A stretch of DNA of 52,704 nucleotides from Ignavibacteriota bacterium (GTDB lineage Bacteria; Bacteroidota; Ignavibacteria; UBA10030). The position numbers and the translations under genes are program-made. The number at the start of each line of letters is the position of its first letter. The first letter of the stretch is position 1. The DNA lies in assembly GCA_022616555.1 (NCBI GenBank), contig JAKEEG010000028.1:1-52704 (forward strand), in the 5' to 3' direction. Below the pieces are notes generated by a model. That model saw only the letters and a program-made list of their open reading frames with translations, had not been told where the DNA came from and ran no database searches. Positions 45,715 to 52,704 of this stretch are shown one piece after another.

Positions 45715-47594
45715 GCACGATGAGTGGCGGGCACGACACGACGCTCAGCCTGCGTGCGAGCGAACTAACGCTATCTGAGAAGTTAGATTCCCTTCCGACA
45801 AACCCCGGGGTGTATCAGTTTAAAAATGCCGATGGCAAAGTGATCTACGTCGGCAAGGCGCAGAATTTACGCTCGCGCGTGCGGCAATATTTTCAGAAAT
45901 CGAGGTCGTCTGACCCGAAGCTCGATGCGATGGTGGAGAAGATTGTCGATGTGGAGCTGATTGTCACCGACTCCGAAATCGAAGCGCTCATCCTCGAAGC
46001 AAACCTCATCAAGAAGCTCAAGCCCCGCTACAACGTCGTATTGAAGGACGACAAAAGCTACCCCTACATTGTTATTACCAACGAGCCATTCCCGCGCGTA
46101 TTTGTGACGCGGAGAGTTATTCGCGACGGGTCGCGGTACTTCGGTCCCTATACAGACGTGAAAGCCGTCCGCTACGCCTTGAAAACCGTGCGCGATATCT
46201 TTATGATCCGAAGCTGTAATTTCGACCTCACGGAAGAAACAATCCAAAAGAAGAAGTATAAAATCTGTTTGGATTATCACATTAAAAAGTGTGAAGGACC
46301 ATGCGAGGGCTTGGTGACGCAAGCACACTACAAACGGATGATTGACCAGGTAGCGAGCGTTTTAAAAGGCAAGACGGAGAATGTTGTGGAAACTCTTGAG
46401 CACGATATGCAGCGATTTTCCGATGAGACGCGTTATGAAGACGCAGCGAGGATTCGGGACAGCATTCGCGCGCTGTATGTGTACACGGAGAAACAGAAAG
46501 TGGTCGATGCGAAACAGGTTGACCGCGATATTTTCGCCGTGGCGGTGAAAGGCGACGATGCGGCGGGAGTGATTTTCCGTGTACGCGAAGGAAAACTCGT
46601 CGGCAGCCGGAATTTTTACATGGGCAACGCCGAAGGAAAGCCCGACCGGGAATTGCTGGAGAACCTTATCGAGCGTTACTATCTGGAAGACGAGGATATC
46701 CCGGGTGAGATCGTCTTGCCCGTCAGTTTGGAAGCGGAGAGCTTGGTGCAATCGTGGCTGGAAACGCGGCGAGGTGCGGCAGTGAGTATAGAAGTGCCGA
46801 AAGCCGGTGAGAAAATGAAGCTGATTGCGATGGTGCGGAACAACGCCCAGTATTTAGTTGATGAGCTGGAAATCCAGCGAATGAAGCGCAGCGAGTATGT
46901 GCCGCATTCAGTGAAAGCGTTACAGCGCGACCTGCGCTTGAAGTCGACGCCGCGGCGGATTGAGTGTTTCGACAATTCAAATATTCAAGGCAGCGATGCA
47001 GTTGCTTCGCTGGTGGTCTTTGTCGATGGAAAGGCGAAGAAGAGCGAGTACCGGCACTTCAAGATCCGGAGCGTGAGCGGACCGGACGATTTCGCCAGCA
47101 TGAGGGAAGTTGTTCAGCGCCGTTACACGCGCGTACTGCAAGAGGAAGGCACGCTACCTGATCTCATTATGGTGGATGGCGGAAAGGGACAGCTTTCGAG
47201 CGCTGTGGAAGTCCTTACCGGGTTGGAGCTGCAAAAAGTCCCCATCATTGGACTGGCAAAGCGGCTGGAAGAAGTGTTCGTCCCGGGTTCGAGTGAAGCG
47301 TTGATGTTGCCAAGGACTTCATCGGGGCTTCGACTATTACAACAGATACGCGACGAGGCGCACAGGTTTGCCATCACGCATCACCGCACGCTGCGCTCGA
47401 AGCGGATTCTGCAAACGGAGCTCGACCTTATTGAAGGCATTGGCAAGAAACGAGCGAAGGAGTTGCTGGAAGCGTTTGGCTCTGTGCAAGGCGTAAAGTT
47501 TGCGACGGAAGACCAGCTTGCCGAGATCGTCGGCAACAAGGTTGCTCAGAAGATTAAGGAATATTTTAAGGATTCAGCGGAAGAGAAAGGGTAG
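45711..47594 (+). CDS. uvrC: Excinuclease ABC subunit C
   Basis: 627 residues. It makes both incisions in nucleotide excision repair. The N-terminal GIY-YIG domain (NPGVYQFKNADGKVIYVGKA), the UVR motif region near residue 210-240, the RNase H-like domain (ECFDNSNIQGSDAVASLVVF) and the C-terminal HhH2 (LIEGIGKKRAKELLEAFGS) are all present. The start is GTG at 45711, overlapping the mce stop; ATG at 45720 is an alternative. Confidence 0.95.
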   Translation: MSTMSGGHDTTLSLRASELTLSEKLDSLPTNPGVYQFKNADGKVIYVGKAQNLRSRVRQYFQKSRSSDPKLDAMVEKIVDVELIVTDSEIEALILEANLIKKLKPRYNVVLKDDKSYPYIVITNEPFPRVFVTRRVIRDGSRYFGPYTDVKAVRYALKTVRDIFMIRSCNFDLTEETIQKKKYKICLDYHIKKCEGPCEGLVTQAHYKRMIDQVASVLKGKTENVVETLEHDMQRFSDETRYEDAARIRDSIRALYVYTEKQKVVDAKQVDRDIFAVAVKGDDAAGVIFRVREGKLVGSRNFYMGNAEGKPDRELLENLIERYYLEDEDIPGEIVLPVSLEAESLVQSWLETRRGAAVSIEVPKAGEKMKLIAMVRNNAQYLVDELEIQRMKRSEYVPHSVKALQRDLRLKSTPRRIECFDNSNIQGSDAVASLVVFVDGKAKKSEYRHFKIRSVSGPDDFASMREVVQRRYTRVLQEEGTLPDLIMVDGGKGQLSSAVEVLTGLELQKVPIIGLAKRLEEVFVPGSSEALMLPRTSSGLRLLQQIRDEAHRFAITHHRTLRSKRILQTELDLIEGIGKKRAKELLEAFGSVQGVKFATEDQLAEIVGNKVAQKIKEYFKDSAEEKG

Positions 47595-47601
47595 GTCTCC
47601 G

Positions 47602-47629
47602 CAGGCGACGTGGCGCCACGTCGCCTTCT
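47602..47629. repeat. Long palindrome, family C, copy 1
   Basis: A perfect 22-bp palindrome (47605-47626), GGCGACGTGGC followed by its complement, lies 10 bases after uvrC and 25 before the tRNA promoter. The same sequence is at 52071-52098. Confidence 0.8.
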
Positions 47630-47651
47630 TAGTTAATATTAGATTTGCCGC

Positions 47652-47680
47652 TTGTTTCGTGGTCTCGGTTTTCGTATATT
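47652..47680 (+). promoter_or_regulatory. Promoter of tRNA-Val
   Basis: TTGTTT at 47652-47657, 17 bases, TATATT at 47675-47680, 11 bases before the tRNA. Confidence 0.6.
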
Positions 47681-47691
47681 GAAAAGCCCGA

Positions 47692-47766
47692 GGGCGCTTA
47701 GCTCAGCTGGTTCAGAGCGTACGCCTCACACGCGTAAGGTCGTAGGTTCGATCCCTACAGCGCCCA
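47692..47766 (+). tRNA. tRNA-Val (anticodon CAC)
   Basis: 75 bases folding as a full cloverleaf: acceptor GGGCGCT / AGCGCCC, D stem GCTC / GAGC, anticodon stem TACGC / GCGTA with loop CTCACAC, and T arm GTAGG TTCGATC CCTAC. The anticodon CAC reads GUG. Discriminator base A; CCA is not encoded. A perfect 8-bp hairpin at 47787-47803 follows. Confidence 0.96.
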
Positions 47767-47786
47767 CTGCCGAATGCGGAATTCGG

Positions 47787-47803
47787 ATTGCGAAATTCGC
47801 AAT
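47787..47803 (+). terminator. Hairpin after tRNA-Val
   Basis: ATTGCGAA / TTCGCAAT around one base. No T-run; weak terminator or processing site. Confidence 0.4.
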
Positions 47804-47830
47804 AGAATCGTTCTTTGAATAGTTCCTTTA

Positions 47831-47860
47831 ATTCCTGTCCAGCGAGGCAGGGAAGGATTG
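47831..47860 (+). promoter_or_regulatory. PyrR-binding loop (anti-antiterminator) of the pyr leader
   Basis: A hairpin CCTG / CAGG (47834-47837, 47848-47851) presents TCCAGCGAGG, matching the PyrR-binding consensus ARUCCNGNGAGGYU at all but the first and last positions. Its 3' arm CAGGGAAGGA (47848-47857) can instead pair with TCCTTTCCTG (47955-47964) of the terminator to form the antiterminator. Confidence 0.85.
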
Positions 47861-47951
47861 CTAAAAGTATATAAGTCGAAAGTAGTAAGTATCAAGTAGA
47901 ACTCTTTTTAGTCTTACTACTTAATACTTCAGTACTTGAGTACTTCACCAT

Positions 47952-47988
47952 GCCTCCTTTCCTGATTTCGGGATTGCGAGGCTTTTTT
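47952..47988 (+). terminator. pyr operon attenuator
   Basis: Outer stem GCCTC / GAGGC (47952-47956, 47978-47982), inner CCTG / CGGG stem, then six T. It lies 16 bases before the pyrR ATG and is the switchable terminator of the leader. Confidence 0.85.
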
Positions 47989-48004
47989 AGTTTATGGAGC
48001 ACAC

Positions 48005-48580
48005 ATGAAAAAAACAAAACTCTTCGATGCCGCAGGGCTTCGCCGCACCGTCAACCGGCTTGCGCATGAAGTGGTGGAAAAAAATAAAGGCGTAGAAGAT
48101 TTAGCCATCGTTGGTATTCGGACGCGAGGCGATTATCTTGCTCGCCGCCTGGCGCAAAAAATTGAGGAAATCGAGCACAAACCTGTGCCGGTTGGCAGCC
48201 TGGATATCACGCTGTACCGGGACGATTTGCACGGGAAACTTGAGCAGCCACAGCTCAAGAGCACGGAGATACTCTTCGACGTGACGGGGAAAATACTGGT
48301 TCTGGTCGATGACGTTCTCTTTACAGGCAGAACGGTGCGAGCGGCGCTGAATGCGCTGATGGATATCGGCAGGCCCTCAAGCATACAGTTGTTGGTACTA
48401 GTCGATAGAGGCCACCGCGAGCTGCCGATCAAAGCAGATTTTGCGGGGAAGAATGTCCCTACATCGTTAAGACAGCAAGTTCAGGTGTTATTGGAGGAAG
48501 CCGATAAGGAAGATGGAGTTTACCTACTCGATGCTAAGGTCGATGCGGAGGAGATTGAACAGAAGGAGAAGAAACAATGA
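48005..48580 (+). CDS. pyrR: Pyr operon attenuation protein PyrR / uracil phosphoribosyltransferase
   Basis: 191 residues, type I phosphoribosyltransferase fold. The PRPP loop is [19 protein letters not shown]. PyrR binds pyr leader RNA when UMP or UTP is plentiful and causes termination, and it can also make UMP from uracil. The leader directly upstream has the matching binding loop. It overlaps pyrB by four bases (ATGA). The acidic, Lys/Glu-rich C-terminal tail is longer than usual. Confidence 0.95.
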   Translation: MKKTKLFDAAGLRRTVNRLAHEVVEKNKGVEDLAIVGIRTRGDYLARRLAQKIEEIEHKPVPVGSLDITLYRDDLHGKLEQPQLKSTEILFDVTGKILVLVDDVLFTGRTVRAALNALMDIGRPSSIQLLVLVDRGHRELPIKADFAGKNVPTSLRQQVQVLLEEADKEDGVYLLDAKVDAEEIEQKEKKQ

Positions 48581-49497
48581 AACTCCACAGTCGCCATCTG
48601 TTAGGATTGGATGGAATGCCGAAGGAGGATATTCAATTAATTCTCGATACGGCAATATCATTCAAAGAAGTGTTAGAGAGGCCGATAAAGAAAGTCCCGC
48701 CATTGCAAGGCAAAACGATCGCCAACATGTTTTTCGAAAGCTCAACGCGCACACGATTGTCCTTTGAGCTGGCAGAGCGGAGGCTTTCCGCCGATGTCGT
48801 GAGTTTCACGACAGTCGGGAGCAGTGTTACCAAAGGCGAGACACTGAAAGATACCGCCCGGAACATCGAAGCGATGAAGATCGATATGGTGGTGATACGG
48901 CACTCAGCGCCGGGGGCAGCGCATTTTTTGAGTAGAGTAGTTGACGCAAACGTGCTCAACGCCGGCGATGGGTCTCACGAGCATCCGACACAAGCGTTGC
49001 TCGATATGTTTACACTTCGTGACCGGCACGGAACTCTCGAAGGTCTGAAGGTCTGCATCGTCGGCGATGTTACGCACAGCCGTGTTGCGCGGTCGAATAT
49101 CTTCGGGTTGAAAACAATGGGGGCGCACGTTTCCGTGTGCGGCCCTGCTACGCTCATTCCACGCGAAATAGAAAAGCTGGGAGTGGATGTGTATCATAAT
49201 CTGGAAGATGTTATTCCGAATGTAGATGTGTTGAACGTTCTGCGGATTCAGCTCGAGCGGCAGGAGAGGGGTTTGTTTCCTTCGCTACGCGAATACCACC
49301 GGTTCTTCGGTGTGACACAAGAAAAAATGGCGCGCGCCACCCGACCGATCACCATCATGCATCCCGGCCCGATTAATAGGGATGTAGAAATTTCGGCAGA
49401 CCTCGCTGATAGCGAGCATTCTGTTATTTTGCAGCAGGTAACGAACGGCGTAGCTGTGCGGATGGCGGTGTTGTATTTGTTGGGAACAACGAACTAA
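48577..49497 (+). CDS. pyrB: Aspartate carbamoyltransferase catalytic subunit
   Basis: 306 residues. It joins carbamoyl phosphate and aspartate in pyrimidine synthesis. The carbamoyl-phosphate loop is [13 protein letters not shown], followed by [14 protein letters not shown] and the aspartate-binding MHPGPINR. No pyrI regulatory subunit is seen, so it is probably controlled at the RNA level by PyrR. Confidence 0.96.
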   Translation: MKLHSRHLLGLDGMPKEDIQLILDTAISFKEVLERPIKKVPPLQGKTIANMFFESSTRTRLSFELAERRLSADVVSFTTVGSSVTKGETLKDTARNIEAMKIDMVVIRHSAPGAAHFLSRVVDANVLNAGDGSHEHPTQALLDMFTLRDRHGTLEGLKVCIVGDVTHSRVARSNIFGLKTMGAHVSVCGPATLIPREIEKLGVDVYHNLEDVIPNVDVLNVLRIQLERQERGLFPSLREYHRFFGVTQEKMARATRPITIMHPGPINRDVEISADLADSEHSVILQQVTNGVAVRMAVLYLLGTTN

Positions 49498-49504
49498 CGA
49501 CGTA

Positions 49505-49628
49505 TCAAAAAAAGTAATCTTCTAATTTTTTGCGTATGAAGAAACCCCCTGCTCGCTGGAAGGCGCTCGCGTCCCCCTTGGTTAGGGGGACAAAGTGGAT
49601 TTCCGGAGCTTTCTGTTCTTCTCCTCAT
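49505..49628. repeat. Palindromic repeat, family B
   Basis: Homologous copy of 40088-40205 in the same orientation, here inserted between pyrB and pyrC inside the operon. Confidence 0.8.
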
Positions 49629-49660
49629 CAACGTAACGCTATTTTCTTAAAGGACTGTTT

Positions 49661-50947
49661 ATGAAGATTTTACTCAAGGCTGGACGCTTAGTTGACCCGG
49701 TTTCAGGCAAGGATGAGGCGCTGGATATATTGATTGCCGATGGCCGCATCGAAAAAATCGGGAAATCACTTTCAGCCGATAAATCCGTTCCTGAAATTCC
49801 ACTGAACGGTAAGATTATCGCTCCTGGTTTTATCGATATGCATGTGCATTTACGAGAGCCGGGCTTCGAGCACAAGGAAACGATTGAGACAGGATGCGAG
49901 TCTGCCATTGCAGGCGGATTTACCGCGGTATGCTGTATGCCAAATACAAATCCCGCAATCGATGATGAATCTGTTGCGCGGTACGTTCACGAAAAAGGCA
50001 AATCCGTGTGCGAAGGGATTGTGGACGTGTATCCAATTGCTGCAGTAACGAAGGGCAGGCAGGGAAGCCAGCTTTCGCCTATGGCAGAGCTGGTGGGAGC
50101 GGGCGCTGTTGGATTTTCCGACGACGGTTCGCCTGTGATGAGCGCTGAGATTATGCGGCGCGCGCTGGAGTACTCGTCGATGTACAACGTGCCTATTATT
50201 CAACATGCGGAGGATTCGACGCTGAGTCATGGTGGAAGCATGAACGAGGGATATGTATCGACGCGGTTGGGCATTCCCGGCATTCCGCCTATCGCTGAGG
50301 TGCTGATGGTGGAGCGGGATATCACTTTGCTGAGGTATATTCCCGCGGCACGATATCACGTTGCTCACGTCAGCACGACAGATGCGGTCGAAAGCGTTCG
50401 GCGCGCGAAGAAGGAAAAGCTGCGGGTGACGTGCGAAATTACCCCGCACCATTTTACACTTGCAGATGAGGTGGTTGAATCGTACGATACAAATACGAAG
50501 ATGAATCCCCCGTTGCGGACACGCGATGACCTTCGCGCGATGAAAGAAGCGCTACGGGACGGCACAATCGACGTCATTGCAACCGACCATGCCCCTCATA
50601 CGGTCGATGAGAAGGAAGTCGAGTATACACATGCGCCGTTCGGCATTGTGGGGTTGGAGACGGCTATTGGGCTTTCAATCACGGAGCTTGTTGAACAGAA
50701 GTTCCTAACGCTGTTTCAGCTCGTTGAAAAATACTCTACTAATCCGCGAAAAATACTCTCGCTGCCGTCAATCAAGATTGCGGAAGGAGAAACTGCCAAT
50801 CTCACTTTACTTGACCCGCAGATTGAATGGACAGTTGATGTGAAGGCGTTTAAGTCGAAGTCCAAGAATTCTCCTTTTCATGGGAGGAAACTGAAGGGGA
50901 AGGCAATTGGGGTTATTAATAATGGGAAGGCGAGGATTTTTCAGTAA
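49661..50947 (+). CDS. pyrC: Dihydroorotase
   Basis: 428 residues, type I amidohydrolase. Zinc ligands are in GFIDMHVHLREPG and in IATDHAPHT; HVSTTDAVE is the central metal His. It cyclises carbamoyl aspartate to dihydroorotate. A gap of 163 bases with a family B repeat separates it from pyrB, so full cotranscription is likely but not certain. Confidence 0.95.
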   Translation: MKILLKAGRLVDPVSGKDEALDILIADGRIEKIGKSLSADKSVPEIPLNGKIIAPGFIDMHVHLREPGFEHKETIETGCESAIAGGFTAVCCMPNTNPAIDDESVARYVHEKGKSVCEGIVDVYPIAAVTKGRQGSQLSPMAELVGAGAVGFSDDGSPVMSAEIMRRALEYSSMYNVPIIQHAEDSTLSHGGSMNEGYVSTRLGIPGIPPIAEVLMVERDITLLRYIPAARYHVAHVSTTDAVESVRRAKKEKLRVTCEITPHHFTLADEVVESYDTNTKMNPPLRTRDDLRAMKEALRDGTIDVIATDHAPHTVDEKEVEYTHAPFGIVGLETAIGLSITELVEQKFLTLFQLVEKYSTNPRKILSLPSIKIAEGETANLTLLDPQIEWTVDVKAFKSKSKNSPFHGRKLKGKAIGVINNGKARIFQ

Positions 50948-51131
50948 AAGCTGATTCTCGCAAACCTACTTGCCGGCAGGCAGGGGCGCAAAGAGCGCAA
51001 AGTTTTTATTTAAAAATTCCTTATAGTACACACGTCCACAATACTACACTATTGCGCTATTCAATAGACAGTTCATTATATTTATCAGTCAACAATCGCC
51101 GGGAATTAGTTGTTTTTGTTTGGCACACTGT

Positions 51132-51160
51132 TTGGAGTATTGTTCTCCAGCAGATATACA
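51132..51160 (+). promoter_or_regulatory. Possible promoter of the FnIII lipoprotein gene
   Basis: TTGGAG at 51132-51137, 17 bases, TATACA at 51155-51160; GGGAG follows before the ATG at 51177. Confidence 0.45.
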
Positions 51161-51176
51161 ATATAGGGAGATTGTT

Positions 51177-51974
51177 ATGAAATCGATTCCAGTATTCATG
51201 CTCGGCTTATTTGTTGCGGGATGCACCGTGAATGAAGTTGATCGCATCGCACCGGGCGTACCTCGCAGGATACGCACTGTTTCACTGGATAACGCGGTAG
51301 AAATCCGTTGGCTCGCGAACTCCGAGCCGGATATTGATGAGTATAAAGTCTGGGTAGGCACCGCTCCGAGCGGTCAGTATGTGCTCATCGGCACGACCGT
51401 CAATACGACGTTTATCGATAATGGGGCAAACAACGGCACGACGTACTACTACGCCCTCAGCGCGGTTGATTTCAACGGCAACGAGAGCGGTCTGAGCGCA
51501 GAGCTTGTGTATGATACGCCGAGGCCGGAAGGATATGGTGAAGAGGCGTCAAACTATTTAACTGCTCCGAATTCTTCAGGATATGATTTTTCAACATACT
51601 CGATTGGACCATATGATGACGATTTTACTGATGTATTCTATGAACATTTTAACGGGATATTTTATCTAAACGTATGGGATGATACGGATATTCAAGATAT
51701 GGGCTACACGAGTAATTTAGATGAAATTTCCGTTGCCCCAACGCAGGGGTGGGCGCCATCTCGGTCTGTAGAAGCGATTCCCGGACACACATACGTTGTA
51801 TGGACGTGGGATGACCATTATGCAAAGGTACGGGTGATAAGTGTAAGTACGTCGTTAGTTGTGTTTGACTGGGCGTACCAAACTGCTCCGCAAAACCCAG
51901 AGTTGAAACGCTCGATACCACCTGATGGCAAGAGAAGTTTGAAGAAAAAGGGCGCGGTGGCGTTACATCGGTAG
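51177..51974 (+). CDS. Fibronectin type III lipoprotein
   Basis: 265 residues. A short signal ends at the lipobox VAGC (Cys16). An FnIII domain spans about residues 25-110 (VEIRWLANSEPDIDEYKVWVG...NGTTYYYALSAVDFNGNESG). The remainder (about 115-240) is a beta-rich region with aromatic and Asp residues and no family I recognise. Probably an outer-membrane-anchored adhesion or glycan-binding protein. The start at 51177 is supported by GGGAG; an upstream TTG at 51120 is rejected because it precedes the promoter. Confidence 0.8.
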   Translation: MKSIPVFMLGLFVAGCTVNEVDRIAPGVPRRIRTVSLDNAVEIRWLANSEPDIDEYKVWVGTAPSGQYVLIGTTVNTTFIDNGANNGTTYYYALSAVDFNGNESGLSAELVYDTPRPEGYGEEASNYLTAPNSSGYDFSTYSIGPYDDDFTDVFYEHFNGIFYLNVWDDTDIQDMGYTSNLDEISVAPTQGWAPSRSVEAIPGHTYVVWTWDDHYAKVRVISVSTSLVVFDWAYQTAPQNPELKRSIPPDGKRSLKKKGAVALHR

Positions 51975-51998
51975 ATTAAGGCTGTGCGGTTGTGCACG

Positions 51999-52045
51999 AC
52001 ACACTCCCTTTTCAGTATAGCGGAAGGGGAGTGTGTTGCCCGTTT
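51999..52045 (+). terminator. Terminator-like hairpin after the FnIII gene
   Basis: ACACACTCCC (51999-52008) pairs perfectly with 52027-52036; the T-run is interrupted. Confidence 0.5.
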
Positions 52046-52070
52046 TGGTAATGGCTAAATTTTGACATGC

Positions 52071-52098
52071 GCAGGCGACGTGGCGCCACGTCGCCTGC
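52071..52098. repeat. Long palindrome, family C, copy 2
   Basis: A perfect 28-bp palindrome sharing its 22-bp core with 47605-47626. The 30 bases that follow are also similar to those after copy 1. Confidence 0.8.
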
Positions 52099-52130
52099 TT
52101 AAATTGTGGTTGGCGGCGTGTTTTTACGGA

Positions 52131-52159
52131 TTGACTTTTGAGGCGTTTTGTAATACTTT
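52131..52159 (+). promoter_or_regulatory. Promoter of the DUF4783 gene
   Basis: TTGACT at 52131-52136, 17 bases, TACTTT at 52154-52159, 12 bases before the ATG at 52171. Confidence 0.55.
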
Positions 52160-52170
52160 CAGATGTAGAA

Positions 52171-52641
52171 ATGAAAAAGCTGTTGCCGGTCATACTGTGT
52201 TTTGTCGCAGCCCAGGTTGGTGCGCAGACTCCTCTCAAAAAGGATAATAGGCTGCAGAATAATTTTCTTCAGTCCGCGCCAGTTGTGCAAGAGCAGCGCG
52301 AGGGCGTGAGTGAAGTATTCGAGGAGCTGGAGAAACTTATTGCAGTCGGCGAAGTACGGTCGCTTGTTGGATACATCGGCTCGCAAGTGTATCTCGATGT
52401 GAGCGGCGGAAGCCACGGCTATTTTTCATCGAACCAGGCGCTGTCACTGCTTGAGAGCTACTTCGCGCAGCGGAAGCCTCAATCATTCGCACTGAAGAGT
52501 ATCAATCAGCGTGCGCCGTCGCCGTTTGCCACGGGAACGCTCGACTTTGTGTATAAAGGCAACCGTGAAACGGCTCAGGTCTATATCGCTCTTTCACAGA
52601 GGGATTCTCTCTGGCTCATGACGCAGTTCACCATCTACTAA
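52171..52641 (+). CDS. DUF4783 secreted protein
   Basis: 156 residues. A signal peptide ends VGA|QTP (Gln at +1). The remainder matches the NTF2-like DUF4783 fold: VSEVFEELEKLIAVGEVRSLVGYIG, SGYFSSNQA-like FSSNQALSLLESYF, and a C-terminal WLMTQFTIY. The family is nearly confined to the Bacteroidetes group and has no known role. The ATG at 52171 is preferred over 52138, which is inside the promoter. Confidence 0.8.
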   Translation: MKKLLPVILCFVAAQVGAQTPLKKDNRLQNNFLQSAPVVQEQREGVSEVFEELEKLIAVGEVRSLVGYIGSQVYLDVSGGSHGYFSSNQALSLLESYFAQRKPQSFALKSINQRAPSPFATGTLDFVYKGNRETAQVYIALSQRDSLWLMTQFTIY

Positions 52642-52651
52642 AACGATATTC

Positions 52652-52704
52652 ATGGAGAAACTTCGAAGTTCTCTTACAAGCGTGAAACGCCCCTTGTTGT
52701 GGGG
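52652..52704 (+). CDS. Start of a further gene, cut by the window edge
   Basis: An ATG at 52652 opens a frame (MEKLRSSLTSVKRPLLWG) with no stop before the edge, 10 bases after the DUF4783 gene. Too short to identify. Confidence 0.45.
   Translation, partial: MEKLRSSLTSVKRPLLW

Overview
The window is a chromosomal segment of a bacterium from the Bacteroidota/Chlorobi side of the FCB group; the best guess is an Ignavibacteria-like lineage. Evidence: a secreted alpha-amylase ends in a type IX secretion (T9SS) type A sorting domain of the NYPNPFNPST kind, five predicted signal peptides leave Gln at +1 and a glutaminyl-cyclase-like enzyme is encoded nearby, and there is a 31-residue COX24/mS38-like ribosomal protein and a DUF4783 protein. 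Promoters look like ordinary sigma-70 sites (TTGnnn, 17 bp, TAnnnT) rather than the -7/-33 type of true Bacteroidetes. The taxonomic call is inference; there is no rRNA gene.

Layout. 1-2573: lytic transglycosylase lipoprotein, PAP2 phosphatase and a DipZ-like redoxin lacking its cysteines. 2589-6325: metH behind a SAM-II riboswitch with an intrinsic terminator. 6373-9662: phosphoglycerate mutase, then a T9SS alpha-amylase with a clear promoter and a LacI-type operator. 9756-17696: small housekeeping genes (DUF309, MBL hydrolase, Rieske protein, queG, trxB, sppA, HU, zinc-ribbon/TPR protein, COX24-like peptide, S1/P1-type zinc enzyme, YtxH and DUF948 proteins). 17821-19929: an EF-G-like paralogue. 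20069-25393: nucleotide-sugar operon (WbpA-type dehydrogenase, HIT, DUF1232, Ugd, UDP-xylose synthase, GT2). 25476-28584: GAF-SpoIIE phosphatase, then an overlapping ECF sigma / anti-sigma / Spy-like operon. 28686-29852: cysteine desulfurase.

29938-35270 is the only minus-strand block: a membrane protein, prmA and ppx/gppA in one operon, the glutaminyl-cyclase-like M28 lipoprotein, and a PBP4-type lipoprotein. 35271-36230 is a long spacer holding a GC-rich, strongly self-complementary element next to an AT-rich minus-strand promoter, possibly an unannotated RNA. secA follows, then an isolated PII gene among repeats, a GH127 glycosidase, era, DUF1015, methylmalonyl-CoA epimerase, uvrC, tRNA-Val(CAC), and a pyrR-pyrB-pyrC operon preceded by a complete PyrR-type attenuator. 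The window ends with an FnIII lipoprotein, a DUF4783 protein and the first codons of another gene.

From about 29.8 kb on, spacers carry several families of GC-rich palindromic repeats, including a cloverleaf-shaped one. No CRISPR array, prophage, insertion sequence or rRNA was seen. The most interesting material is regulatory: two complete RNA attenuators, a run of apparently leaderless promoters, and the structured element near 35.7 kb.
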